Source: VRUE01 sp963762205
Lineage (GTDB): Bacteria; Actinomycetota; Thermoleophilia; Solirubrobacterales; 70-9
DNA: 64,000 bases
Reading direction: 5' to 3'
NCBI GenBank assembly: GCA_963762205.1
Contig: CAVXJZ010000002.1
Span: 496,001 to 560,000 of the forward strand
Positions 27,056 to 36,495 of this stretch are shown piece by piece (position 1 is the first letter of the stretch; each line of letters starts with the position of its first letter). A program made the position numbers and the translations under genes. The notes under the pieces were generated by a model. The model did no database searches, was not told the DNA's origin, and saw only the letters and a list, made by a program, of their open reading frames with translations.

Positions 27056-27175
27056 TCAGAGGAACATGCTCCCGAACAGATAGCCGATCCCGAAGAAGAC
27101 GAGGATCACGGCCGCGACCACCGCCGCGACCAGGGCCATCATCGACAGCAGTTCCGATCCAGCCCCTCTGTCCAT
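27056..27175 (-). CDS. 39-residue single-pass membrane protein
   Basis: ATG at 27175 and TGA at 27056 frame MDRGAGSELLSMMALVAAVV followed by AAVILVFFGIGYLFGSMFL. It has a polar start, one hydrophobic helix and no charge at the C terminus. It lies between folC (ends 27199) and the zinc ribbon gene (starts 27006) on the same strand. Coding is supported by the hydrophobic pattern, good placement and GC-rich third positions. Function unknown. Confidence 0.6.
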   Translation of the reverse strand: MDRGAGSELLSMMALVAAVVAAVILVFFGIGYLFGSMFL

Positions 27176-27198
27176 GCCCAAATCCTCGCACAGTGCCG

Positions 27199-28476
27199 CT
27201 ATCTGAGAGCGGCCCGCGCGGGTCCCAGCGCGTAGTGGGAGCCCGCGACCAGCACCACGCCCTCGGGAGCCGCCTCCGCCGCGAGGGCACGCGCGCGCGC
27301 CAGCGCCGTGCCGAAGTCGGGCTCCGCCTCCGCGGCCAGACCCGCCGCCTCACAGAGCCGGGCCAGCTCCCCCGCCCCCCTCGACGGCCGGTGGGCCGAA
27401 AAGCGAAGCATGGCTTCGCTTTTCGGCCCATCGGCGGGGAGTTGGGTGCAGATGACGCGGTCGAGGGCCGGGGCGAGGGCGGCGATCATCCCCTCGGCGT
27501 CCTTGTCCGCGAGGACGCCGAGGACGCCGAGGACCGTGCGGTCCCCGACGATGCCCGGCAGCGCTTCGGCCAGCGCCCGGGCGCCGTCCGGGTTGTGGGC
27601 GGCGTCGACGAGGACGAGGGGCTCCTCGGCGAGCCGCTCGAGCCGGCCGGGGACGGTGAGCGTCCCGGCCACGTCCGCGACGCGGGCCGGATCGAGGGCA
27701 TCGCCTCCCCCCAGGTAGGCGCCGGCCGCCGCCACGGCGAGCGCGAAGTTGCGCCGCTGGAAGCCGCCGGCGGCGCGCAGGCCGACGCCCTCCCCCGGGT
27801 CCTCCGGAGCGAGGATCAGCTCGGCGCCGCGCTCGGCGGCGACCCGCTCCGCCTGCGCGCGGACCTCGGGGCTGACGCGGCCCAGCACCAGGGTCGTCGC
27901 GTCGCGGAGCACGGCGAGCTTCTCGGCGGCGATCTCCGCCTCGGTCTCGCCCAGCCACTCGGTGTGGTCGAGGCCGACCGAGGTCAGGACGGTGACCCGC
28001 GAGGGGATCGTGTTGGTCGCGTCGAGCCGCCCCCCCAGCCCGGCCTCGATCACGGCGGCGTCGACGCGGGCCGCGGCGAAGGCGACGAAGGCGGCGGCGG
28101 TCGCGACCTCGAACTGGGTGACGGCCTCGCCCGGCTCGAGCGCGCGGTCGACGGTCGCCGCCGCCTCGGCGCTGCGCTCGACCGCGGAGGCGAACTCGGC
28201 GGCGCCGATCTCCTCTCCGCCGATCAGGATCCGTTCGGCCCAGCGAGAGGGGTGCGGAGAGACGCAGGCCCCCGTCCTCACGCCGTGGGCCTCGAGCAGA
28301 GCGGCGGTCATCCGCGCGACCGATGACTTGCCGTTGGTCCCGACCACGTGGATCGAGGCGAACCGGTGCTGGGGCATGCCGAGCACCGTGCAGAGCCTGT
28401 GCATCCGCTCGAGGCCGAGCTTCCAGCCGATCGGCTCGAGCGAGTCGAGATAGGCCTCCGGGTCGCCCGACGCTAT
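27199..28476 (-). CDS. folC: Folylpolyglutamate/dihydrofolate synthase
   Basis: About 425 residues. Mur-ligase-type ATP site VVGTNGKSSVARM, SPHPSRWAERILI, the EAGLGGRLDATN loop and LVDAAHNPDGARAL are all present. It adds glutamate to folates. The conserved N-terminal helix (EAYLDSLEPIGWKLGLERM) has no ATG, GTG, TTG or CTG ahead of it. The best fit is an AUA (28474-28476) overlapping the valS TAG, with GAGGAG seven bases upstream. The next ATG (Met about 26) would remove that helix. An exact 18-3-18 palindrome in the C-terminal third encodes an extra GPKSEAMLRFSAHR stretch. Confidence 0.88.
   Translation of the reverse strand: MASGDPEAYLDSLEPIGWKLGLERMHRLCTVLGMPQHRFASIHVVGTNGKSSVARMTAALLEAHGVRTGACVSPHPSRWAERILIGGEEIGAAEFASAVERSAEAAATVDRALEPGEAVTQFEVATAAAFVAFAAARVDAAVIEAGLGGRLDATNTIPSRVTVLTSVGLDHTEWLGETEAEIAAEKLAVLRDATTLVLGRVSPEVRAQAERVAAERGAELILAPEDPGEGVGLRAAGGFQRRNFALAVAAAGAYLGGGDALDPARVADVAGTLTVPGRLERLAEEPLVLVDAAHNPDGARALAEALPGIVGDRTVLGVLGVLADKDAEGMIAALAPALDRVICTQLPADGPKSEAMLRFSAHRPSRGAGELARLCEAAGLAAEAEPDFGTALARARALAAEAAPEGVVLVAGSHYALGPARAALR
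27392..27430. repeat. Perfect 18-3-18 palindrome inside folC
   Basis: The arm TGGGCCGAAAAGCGAAGC (27392-27409) and its exact reverse complement (27413-27430) flank ATG. It is in frame and adds about 13 residues at a loop of FolC where homologues are shorter. Motifs CCGAAAAGCGAAG resemble the right arm of elements A-C, though the match is short. Confidence 0.9.
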
Positions 28477-31112
28477 TCGGACAGCTCCTCGAGCTCGCCC
28501 CGGTAGCGCTCGAGCTTGCCGCGCTCCTCCTCGATGACCTCCGCCGGCGCCTTGCCGACGAACCCCTCGTTGCCGAGTTTGCGCTCGGCCCGCTCGACCT
28601 CGGCACGCAGCTCCTCGCGCCGCTTCTCGAGCCGCTCCGCCACCGCCTGCGCGTCGATCTCGTCGGTGGCCAGGACCCTGACCGGGCCGACGGCGGCGAC
28701 CGGGTCCCCCCCGTCCTCGACGAACTCGACCCGGGCCAGGCGACCGACGAACTCCTGGGGCTCGACCCCGTCCAGCCGGGCGGCGAGCGTGCTGGCCACG
28801 GGCACCTCGACGAGGTCGCGCCAGGCGCGCAGGCGGCGGGTCAGCTCGATGCCGGCCTCGACGTCGGCCTCCGCCGCGTCGTCGACGAGCGACTCGTCGG
28901 CCTCCGGGAACGGGTGGACGGCGAGGTGCCCGGTGCGGGCCGGGTGGTGCGACCAGATCTCCTCGGTGACGAACGGCATCAGCGGGTGCAGCAGGGCGAG
29001 CACGCGCTCCAGCGCCCAGAGCAGGTTCGCCGAGACCTCCGCCTCGCCCTCGTAGAGGCGCGGCTTGACGATCTCCAGATACCAGTCGCAGAGCTCCGAC
29101 CAGAAGAACGAGTAGCACTCCTGGGCCGCGTGGGCGAAGTCGTAGGCCTCGAGCTTCTCGGTGACCGAGGCGATCGTCCGCTCGAGCCGCGAGAGGATCC
29201 AGCGGTCCTCGACCCGCCCCATTGAGAGCTCGTCCCGCGATACACCCGTCCTGCCGACCGCCGCGGCGGGAACCTGGTCCTGCCGCGCATTGGTGTCCGA
29301 TCGATCATGCGGCAATTTGCAGTTCAAGAGGATCAATCGGCTCGCGTTCCAGAGCTTGTTGGTGAGGTCCCGGCCCTGCTCCACCTTCGCGTCCGAGTAG
29401 CGCACGTCCTGGGTCGAGGACATCGCCAGCAGGCCGAAGCGCAGGGCGTCGGCGCCGTGCACGTCGATCTCCTCCAGCGGGTCGATCCCGGTCCCGAGGC
29501 TCTTCGACATCCGCCGCCCGTCGCGTGCCTGGATCACCGAGTGCACGTAGACGTCGCGAAAGGGGATCGCGCCGGGGAACTCGATCCCGGTCATGATCAT
29601 CCGCGCCACCCAGAGGAAGAGGATCTCGCGCGCCGTGGTCAGGAAGCTGGTCGGGTAGAAGGCGCGCAGCTCGGGGGTGTCGTCGGGCCAGCCGAGGGTC
29701 GCGAAGGGCCAGATCGCCGAGCTGAACCAGGTGTCGAGCACGTCCTCCTCCTGGCGCAGCTCGCCGCCGCAGGAGCCGCAGCTGTCGGGCGCCTGCTCGG
29801 CGACGAAGGTCTCCTCGCAGGCGTCGCAGTACCAAACCGGGATCCGGTGCCCCCACCAGAGCTGGCGGGAGACGCACCAGGGCCTGATCTCGCGCATCCA
29901 GTCGAGGTAGACGCGCTTCCACTGCGGCGGCGCGATCCGGACCTCGTCGCGCTCGACCGCCTCGATCGCCGGCGCCGCCAGCTCGTCCATGCGGCAGAAC
30001 CACTGCAGCGAGATCAGCGGCTCGATCCGCTCCCCTGAGCGGTGGGAGAAGGGAACGGAGTGGACGTAGGGCTCCTCGGCGCCCAGCGCGCCCTCCTCGC
30101 GCAGCGCCGCGACGACGGCCTCCTGCGCCTCGGCCGCCGTCAGCCCCGCGAAGCGCTCGCCCGCCTCCTCGGTCATCCGCCCGTCGGGCCCGATCACACC
30201 GATCTCCTCGAGGCCGTGCTTGCGGCCGATCTCGAAGTCGTTGGGGTCGTGCCCGGGCGTGATCTTCAGCGCCCCGGTCCCGAACTCGATATCGACGTGC
30301 TCGTCGGCGATGATCGGCAGGCGCCGGCCGACCAGCGGCAGGACGCAGTGCTGCCCGACCAGGTCCCGGTAGCGCTCGTCGTCCGGGTTGACGGCCACCG
30401 CGGTGTCGGCCAGCATCGTCTCCGGGCGCACGGTGGCGACGGTCAGGGCGCGGTCGGAGCCCTCGACCGGATAGTCGATCGAGTACAGCGTGTCCTCGAC
30501 CTCGCGGTTCTCGACCTCGAGGTCGGAGATCGCCGAGTGCGAGCCGGGGTCCCAGTTGACCATGTAGTTGTCCCGGTAGATGTAACCCTTGTCGAAGAGC
30601 TGCTTGAAGACGCGGTAGACGGCGCGCGCGTAGCCGTCGTCGAGGGTGAAGCGCTCGCGCTCGTAGTCGCAGGAGGCGCCCAGCCGCTTGTACTGCTCGA
30701 CGATCCGCGAGCCGTACTCCGCTTTCCACTCCCAGACCCGCTCGACGAAGGCCTCGCGGCCGAGCTCATGGCGGCTGCGGCCTTCGGCGCGGAGCTCTTT
30801 CTCGACCACCGCCTGGGTGGCGATCCCCGCGTGGTCGGTGCCCAGCGTCCAGAGGGTGTTGCGGCCGCGCATCCGGTTCATGCGCACAAGCGCGTCCTGC
30901 ATCGAGCCGTTGAGCGCATGGCCCATGTGCAGGGCGCCGGTCACGTTCGGCGGCGGGATCGCGACCGAGAAGTTCTCCTCGGGAGTGCCCTCCGCGGGCG
31001 GGTGGAAATAGCCGCCCTCGATCCACTCCTCGAACACGCGTCCCTCGACCTCACCCGGGTCATACCGGGTGGTCTCCTCCAGCTTCGTTCGACGGGCGTC
31101 GGCGTCGTTCAT
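28473..31112 (-). CDS. valS: Valyl-tRNA synthetase
   Basis: 879 residues. HIGH motif PPNVTGALHMGHALN near residue 55, KMSKS-equivalent GRRMSKSLGTGID, a CP1 editing domain, WYCDACEETF zinc ligands, and a C-terminal coiled-coil arm ending KLERYRGELEELSE. It charges tRNA-Val. Between NASRLILLN and the conserved DRWILSRL there are about 36 residues (CKLPHDRSDTNARQDQVPA and on) against roughly a dozen in usual ValRS; the DNA there (about 29225-29330) holds inverted repeats, suggesting an in-frame insertion. Confidence 0.96.
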   Translation of the reverse strand: MNDADARRTKLEETTRYDPGEVEGRVFEEWIEGGYFHPPAEGTPEENFSVAIPPPNVTGALHMGHALNGSMQDALVRMNRMRGRNTLWTLGTDHAGIATQAVVEKELRAEGRSRHELGREAFVERVWEWKAEYGSRIVEQYKRLGASCDYERERFTLDDGYARAVYRVFKQLFDKGYIYRDNYMVNWDPGSHSAISDLEVENREVEDTLYSIDYPVEGSDRALTVATVRPETMLADTAVAVNPDDERYRDLVGQHCVLPLVGRRLPIIADEHVDIEFGTGALKITPGHDPNDFEIGRKHGLEEIGVIGPDGRMTEEAGERFAGLTAAEAQEAVVAALREEGALGAEEPYVHSVPFSHRSGERIEPLISLQWFCRMDELAAPAIEAVERDEVRIAPPQWKRVYLDWMREIRPWCVSRQLWWGHRIPVWYCDACEETFVAEQAPDSCGSCGGELRQEEDVLDTWFSSAIWPFATLGWPDDTPELRAFYPTSFLTTAREILFLWVARMIMTGIEFPGAIPFRDVYVHSVIQARDGRRMSKSLGTGIDPLEEIDVHGADALRFGLLAMSSTQDVRYSDAKVEQGRDLTNKLWNASRLILLNCKLPHDRSDTNARQDQVPAAAVGRTGVSRDELSMGRVEDRWILSRLERTIASVTEKLEAYDFAHAAQECYSFFWSELCDWYLEIVKPRLYEGEAEVSANLLWALERVLALLHPLMPFVTEEIWSHHPARTGHLAVHPFPEADESLVDDAAEADVEAGIELTRRLRAWRDLVEVPVASTLAARLDGVEPQEFVGRLARVEFVEDGGDPVAAVGPVRVLATDEIDAQAVAERLEKRREELRAEVERAERKLGNEGFVGKAPAEVIEEERGKLERYRGELEELSE

Positions 31113-31136
31113 GGGGCGCCGAGTCTAGTGCGCGTG

Positions 31137-31250
31137 AGAGCCCGTCCCGGTGGGGGTGAAACGTCTTGTGCTTTTTCGCCGCAGACCATCGTCGGCGACC
31201 GCCGACGCAACTCGAAAAAGCTAAGTGGAACCCCTACCGGGACGGGCCCT
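31137..31250 (-). repeat. Stop-proximal palindromic element, copy B (clpX-valS)
   Basis: It begins three bases after the clpX stop. The outer stem GCCCGTCCCGGT... (31140-31157) pairs with 31230-31247 with one wobble position. The left arm then reads GGGGTGAAACGTCTTGTG and CTTTTTCG (31171-31178); the right arm CGAAAAAG (31213-31220), CTAAGTGGAA. Compared with A and C, the base pair next to the core changes from A-T to G-C (31170 with 31221), a compensatory change. Confidence 0.87.
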
Positions 31251-31253
31251 GAC

Positions 31254-32540
<1,287 letters not shown>

Positions 32541-32748
32541 CGGGATCCCCTCCTTGCGGGGCGGTAGTGGTGGCCACCGGCGTCGCGCCCCTAGCTTAGT
32601 CGGAGCCGAGCGCCGGTCGAAACGGTGGTGGGGTCGTCTTACGTCGCCGGCCGGGCCGTCCCTCCTCATGACAAACCGCGACCAATTCGACGCGGACGGG
32701 AATCACCGGAGATGACCCTGTCGATGGTCGCTCTCCTAACCTTGGTGC

Positions 32749-33198
32749 GTGGATCTGAGAGTCGAGCCGATCTCCGGGGACGAGTTTGAGGAGCTGCTGC
32801 CGATGATCGCGGCCTACCAGGGCTTCTACGAGGCCGAGGACGTCGGCGCCGATCGCAACCGCGCCTTCTTCCGGCGCTTCCTCCCCCCGAGCGACCGCGG
32901 CGTGCTGATCGGCGCCTGGCGCGGCGATCGGCTCGTCGGCTACGCCTGCCTCTACTGGCACTTCTCCTCGACGAAGGCGGTCGAGACGGTCCTCATGAAC
33001 GACCTCTACGTCGACGCCTCGGCCCGCGGCGAGGGCGTCGGGCGCTCCCTGATCGAGGCTTCCGCGGCGGTCGCCAGGGAGCGCGGCTGCCCGATCCTCG
33101 AGTGGTCGACGGCGCCCGACAACGAGACCGCCCAGCGGCTCTACGACTCGACCGGCGCCGAGCGCTCGACCTGGATCGAGTACGAGCTGCGGGTCTGA
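32749..33198 (+). CDS. GNAT-family N-acetyltransferase
   Basis: 149 residues from a GTG. The acetyl-CoA binding motif A is DLYVDASARGEGVGRSLIEA, with C-terminal LEWSTAPDNETAQRLYDSTGA typical of GNAT folds acting on small amines or antibiotics. Substrate unknown. First gene of a three-gene plus-strand island whose starts and stops overlap; divergent from clpX. Confidence 0.85.
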   Translation: MDLRVEPISGDEFEELLPMIAAYQGFYEAEDVGADRNRAFFRRFLPPSDRGVLIGAWRGDRLVGYACLYWHFSSTKAVETVLMNDLYVDASARGEGVGRSLIEASAAVARERGCPILEWSTAPDNETAQRLYDSTGAERSTWIEYELRV

Positions 33199-33668
33199 TG
33201 TCAGGGCTCGGGTTCGAGGCGGCTCGCCGTGGCGATCCGGTGGTCCTGGACCTCTATGCGGACTTCATCCGCGAGGCCGACGGCCCGCTCGATCCCGCCG
33301 TGGTCGACATCGACGCCGAGATCGCCGCCGGGCCACCCGCCAATCTCGACCCGCCCGACGGCGTGCTGCTGCTCGGCCGTGTCGACGGCGACCCCGCTGC
33401 GATCGGCGGCGTCCGCCACCTCGACACGGAGATCGCCGAGGTGAAGAGCATGTACGTCGTCCCCGCCTACCGCGGCGCGGGCGTCGCCGCCCGGCTGCTC
33501 GACCAGCTGCACGCCGTCGCCCGCGAGCACGACTGCCGGGCGACCCGCCTCGACACCTCGGCCTACCTGCGCCCCGCGGTCGCCCTCTACAGATCGGCCG
33601 GCTATGCCGAGGTGGCCGACTACAACGGCAACGTCAAGGCCGACCTCTGGTTCGAACGTGGCATCTGA
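33198..33668 (+). CDS. GNAT-family N-acetyltransferase
   Basis: 156 residues; the ATG overlaps the preceding stop (TGATG). Motif A reads SMYVVPAYRGAGVAARLLDQ, with TRLDTSAYLRPAVALYRSAGY closing the fold. It is a distinct GNAT and not a duplicate of the previous gene. Substrate unknown. Confidence 0.85.
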   Translation: MSGLGFEAARRGDPVVLDLYADFIREADGPLDPAVVDIDAEIAAGPPANLDPPDGVLLLGRVDGDPAAIGGVRHLDTEIAEVKSMYVVPAYRGAGVAARLLDQLHAVAREHDCRATRLDTSAYLRPAVALYRSAGYAEVADYNGNVKADLWFERGI

Positions 33669-34206
33669 GGAGCCGATCCGCATCCTGGCGTACGACCCGG
33701 TCTGGCCCGCGCGCTTCGAGCGGGAGCGGGCGGCCCTGCAGGAGGCGGTCGGCCCCTGGGTCACGGGCGGCATCCATCACGTGGGCAGCACGGCAGTGCC
33801 GGGGCTTGCGGCGAAGCCGATCATCGACATCCTGGCCGGCGTCGAGAGCCTCGACGCCGGCCATGCGTGCTTCGCGCCCCTGGCGGGCCTGGGGTACGTT
33901 CACGCCCCCTACCTCAGCGAGGAGATGCACTGGTTCTGCAAGCCGAGCCCGAGCCGGCGCACCCACCACCTGCACCTGGCGCCCACCGGCGGACGGCGCT
34001 ACGTCGAAGAGCTCGCCTTCCGTGATCGCCTCCGCGACGATCCCGCCACCGCCGCCGCCTACGAGGCCCTGAAGCACGAGCTCGCGGCGCGCTTTGGCGA
34101 TGACCGGGAGGCGTATACGGACGCCAAGTCCCACTTCGTCGCCGCGGCGCTGGCCGAAGCGGGCGCCGGTGGCCGGGACCCTCCAACCCGGGCTCAGCGG
34201 CCGTAG
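33658..34206 (+). CDS. GrpB-like (UPF0157) nucleotidyltransferase-fold protein
   Basis: 182 residues from GTG 33658, overlapping the previous gene by 11 bases. Family blocks: YDPVWPARFERERAAL, HHVGSTAVPGLAAKPIIDI (the G-S plus D-x-D-like nucleotidyltransferase part), HHLHLAP and a C-terminal YTDAKSHFV. UPF0157 proteins occur alone or fused to CoaE; biochemical role unproven. The end is convergent with the M23 peptidase gene, overlapping by 13 bases. Confidence 0.86.
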   Translation: MASEEPIRILAYDPVWPARFERERAALQEAVGPWVTGGIHHVGSTAVPGLAAKPIIDILAGVESLDAGHACFAPLAGLGYVHAPYLSEEMHWFCKPSPSRRTHHLHLAPTGGRRYVEELAFRDRLRDDPATAAAYEALKHELAARFGDDREAYTDAKSHFVAAALAEAGAGGRDPPTRAQRP

Positions 34207-34733
34207 CGGTCCCAGCCGCGCAGGGCGGGCCCCGGGTCGATCGGGCGGCCCCGGACGTGGATCTCGAAGTGCAGGTGACAGCCGACCGTGCGCGCGTTCC
34301 CGGTCGCTCCGACGCCGCCGATCCGCCGGCCGGTGAGGACCCGGTCTCCCCGCCGGACCCGGGCCGGCCGGCGCAGATGCGCGTAGAGGTAGCTGCGGCG
34401 CTCACCTTCGCCGTGGATCAGGACGTAGTTGCCGTAGAGGGCCGGGTCATGGCCGGCCCGGCGCACCCGCCCGCCTCGCGCCGCGACCAGCGGCGTCCCG
34501 CAGGCGGCGACGACGTCGAAGCCCTCGTGGGTGCGGCCGCCGCTGCGCGGCGCCCCGAACTCGCCGATCGCCCCCCGCGTCCAATGCGGCCCCGCGACCG
34601 GGAAGACGTGGGCGAGGAAATCAGTCCCGCCGCTGGAGATCTGAGCTGAGGCCGAGGAGGCCGCGAGAAGGCTGAGCGTCAGCCACACGGCCGTCGCGGC
34701 AGGGGTGAAGCGTCTTGTACTTTTTCGGCGCAA
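34194..34733 (-). CDS. Secreted M23 (LytM-type) peptidase
   Basis: 179 residues. The M23 zinc ligands are visible: HEGFDVVAACGTP (His and Asp) and CHLHFEIHV (HxH). It probably cuts peptidoglycan cross-bridges or is an activator. The only in-frame starts are TTG 34733 and GTG 34688. With TTG, the basic signal-peptide n-region (RRKSTRRFTP) is encoded by palindromic element C itself, followed by a hydrophobic stretch and ASSASAQ. Downstream of clpP on the same strand. Confidence 0.85.
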   Translation of the reverse strand: MRRKSTRRFTPAATAVWLTLSLLAASSASAQISSGGTDFLAHVFPVAGPHWTRGAIGEFGAPRSGGRTHEGFDVVAACGTPLVAARGGRVRRAGHDPALYGNYVLIHGEGERRSYLYAHLRRPARVRRGDRVLTGRRIGGVGATGNARTVGCHLHFEIHVRGRPIDPGPALRGWDRYGR

Positions 34734-34797
34734 CGACTCTCGGACGGCCCTGGCGACGACCGAAAAAGTTAAGCGGAACCCCCGCTGCGAAGGCCGC
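34687..34797 (-). repeat. Stop-proximal palindromic element, copy C (clpP-M23)
   Basis: It begins four bases after the clpP stop. A 20-position outer stem (34687-34706 with 34778-34797) holds four mismatched or wobble positions. The left arm reads GGGGTGAAGCGTCTTGTA then CTTTTTCG (34720-34727); the right arm CGAAAAAG (34761-34768), TTAAGCGGAACCCC. The core motif is identical to copy A and the outer stem is unrelated. The element overlaps the N-terminal coding part of the M23 gene. Confidence 0.87.
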
Positions 34798-34801
34798 GCG
34801 C

Positions 34802-35386
34802 TCAGTGGTGCTCTATGACCCGATCGACGAGGTTGTACTCCTTCGCCTCCTCGGCGCTCATGAAGTAGTCGCGATCGGTGTCTTTGGTGATCTTCTCGAA
34901 GGGCTGGCCGGTGTGCTTGGCGAGGATCTCGTCGAGGCGGCGGCGCACGTCGATGATCTCTTTCGCGTGGATCTCGATGTCGGTCGCCTGGCCTTCGAAG
35001 CCGGAGGAGACCTGGTGGATGAGGATCTTCGAGTTGGGCAGCGACATCCGCTTGCCGGCCGCCCCCCCGGCGAGGAGCAGCGCCCCCATGCTCATCGCGA
35101 TCCCGACGCAGATCGTCTGCACTTCGGGCTTGATGAACTGCATCGTGTCGTAGATCGCCATGCCGGCGTACACCGAGCCGCCCGGCGAGTTGATGTAGAG
35201 GCTGATGTCCTTGTCCGGGTCCTCGGACTCGAGATGCAGCAGCTGGGCGACGATCAGGTTGGCGATTTCGTCGTTGACGGCGGTCCCCAGGAAGACGATC
35301 CGCTCGTTCAGAAGCCGCGAGTAGATGTCGAAGGAGCGCTCGCCGCGCGAGGTCTGCTCGACCACCATCGGTACAAGTGGGCTCAT
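34802..35386 (-). CDS. clpP: ClpP protease subunit
   Basis: 194 residues from ATG 35386. The catalytic serine lies in CVGIAMSMGALLLAGG, the histidine in SKILIHQVSSG and the aspartate in DTDRDYFMSAEEA. It forms the tetradecameric chamber that degrades proteins fed by ClpX. Followed four bases after its stop by palindromic element C. Confidence 0.97.
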   Translation of the reverse strand: MSPLVPMVVEQTSRGERSFDIYSRLLNERIVFLGTAVNDEIANLIVAQLLHLESEDPDKDISLYINSPGGSVYAGMAIYDTMQFIKPEVQTICVGIAMSMGALLLAGGAAGKRMSLPNSKILIHQVSSGFEGQATDIEIHAKEIIDVRRRLDEILAKHTGQPFEKITKDTDRDYFMSAEEAKEYNLVDRVIEHH

Positions 35387-35417
35387 GGCCGGCACTCTAT
35401 AGAAGGCGTCCGGCGGG

Positions 35418-36422
35418 CTAGGCGCCGGCTCGGTCGTCCCGGGCCCGCGCCTGTCCGGCGCCACCGCCACCCCCGGCCTTGACCACGTACATCGCCTGAT
35501 CGGCTCGGGCGATGAGCTCCTCGGCACCGGCGTCGCGGCCGTCGAAGGGGGCGACGCCGACGCTGACCGCGAGCGGCACCGGGCTCCCTTCCACCGTCAA
35601 ATCGGTCGCTTCCAGGGCCGCGACCAGCCGCTCGCCGACCGCGGCCGCCTCGACCGGGCCCGCCTCCGCGAGCAGGACCGCGAACTCGTCGCCGCCGACC
35701 CTTGCCACCATCCCGTCGAAGCCGCGCCCGACCGCGTCGCTGCCGCGGGTGTTCTCGTCGAGAACGCGCGCCACCTCACACAGGGCCAGATCCCCGGCCG
35801 CATGGCCGAGCTCGTCGTTGATGCGCCTGAAGCGATCGAGGTCGATGAGGAGCAGGGCGCCGCCGCGCCGGTGGCGGCGCGCGTCGCTCAGCCTGACGCT
35901 CAGCTCCTCGTCGAAGCGCCGCCGGTTGAAGACGCCGGTCAGCGGGTCCCGCTGCGCGAGCCGCTCGAGCTCCAGCTCGAGCTCCCGGCGGTCGGTGACG
36001 TCGCGGGCGACGGCGTGGATCAGGCCCTCATCCGGAAGCGTCGCCAAGCTGCAATCCAGCCAGTGGGCCTCGCCCTGCTTGCCGAACCAGCGGCTCTGGA
36101 ACCGGGCCGCGCCGTCGCCGCTCGGGATCGCCGCCGCTCCGGCTTCGATCCGGTCGCGGTCGTCGGGGTGGACGAGGTCGACGAGCGGGCGCCCCAGCAG
36201 CTCCTCCTCGCGGTAGCCCAGGGCCCGTTCGAAGGCCGGGTTGACGGACCGGATTCGGCCGTCGAGCCCGGCGATGCAGATCATGTCGAGCGAGAGCTCG
36301 AGGTGGCGGGTGCTCGCCGCCTCGGCACGCCGCAGCCTGCCGGCGAGGCGGCCGGCGACGACGGCGGCCACGCAGAGGCCGACCGCGAGCACGACTATCA
36401 GCGTCAGGGCCAGGGTGCTCAT
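35418..36422 (-). CDS. Membrane-anchored PAS-GGDEF diguanylate cyclase
   Basis: 334 residues: an N-terminal membrane helix (LTLIVVLAVGLCVAAVVAG), a PAS domain (about 45-155; MICIAGLDGRIRSVNPAFERALGY) and a GGDEF domain with intact RVGGDEFAVLL. It should make cyclic di-GMP in response to a signal sensed by PAS. The I-site RxxD before the GGDEF motif is not obvious. It lies between tig and clpP on the same strand without an evident functional link. Confidence 0.9.
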   Translation of the reverse strand: MSTLALTLIVVLAVGLCVAAVVAGRLAGRLRRAEAASTRHLELSLDMICIAGLDGRIRSVNPAFERALGYREEELLGRPLVDLVHPDDRDRIEAGAAAIPSGDGAARFQSRWFGKQGEAHWLDCSLATLPDEGLIHAVARDVTDRRELELELERLAQRDPLTGVFNRRRFDEELSVRLSDARRHRRGGALLLIDLDRFRRINDELGHAAGDLALCEVARVLDENTRGSDAVGRGFDGMVARVGGDEFAVLLAEAGPVEAAAVGERLVAALEATDLTVEGSPVPLAVSVGVAPFDGRDAGAEELIARADQAMYVVKAGGGGGAGQARARDDRAGA

Positions 36423-36495
36423 ACCCGACGTCTATCGACGGGCGGTGGCGGGCCGCCAGAGGTGCAAGCGGATGTTCAGGCGTGGACGACGCCGC

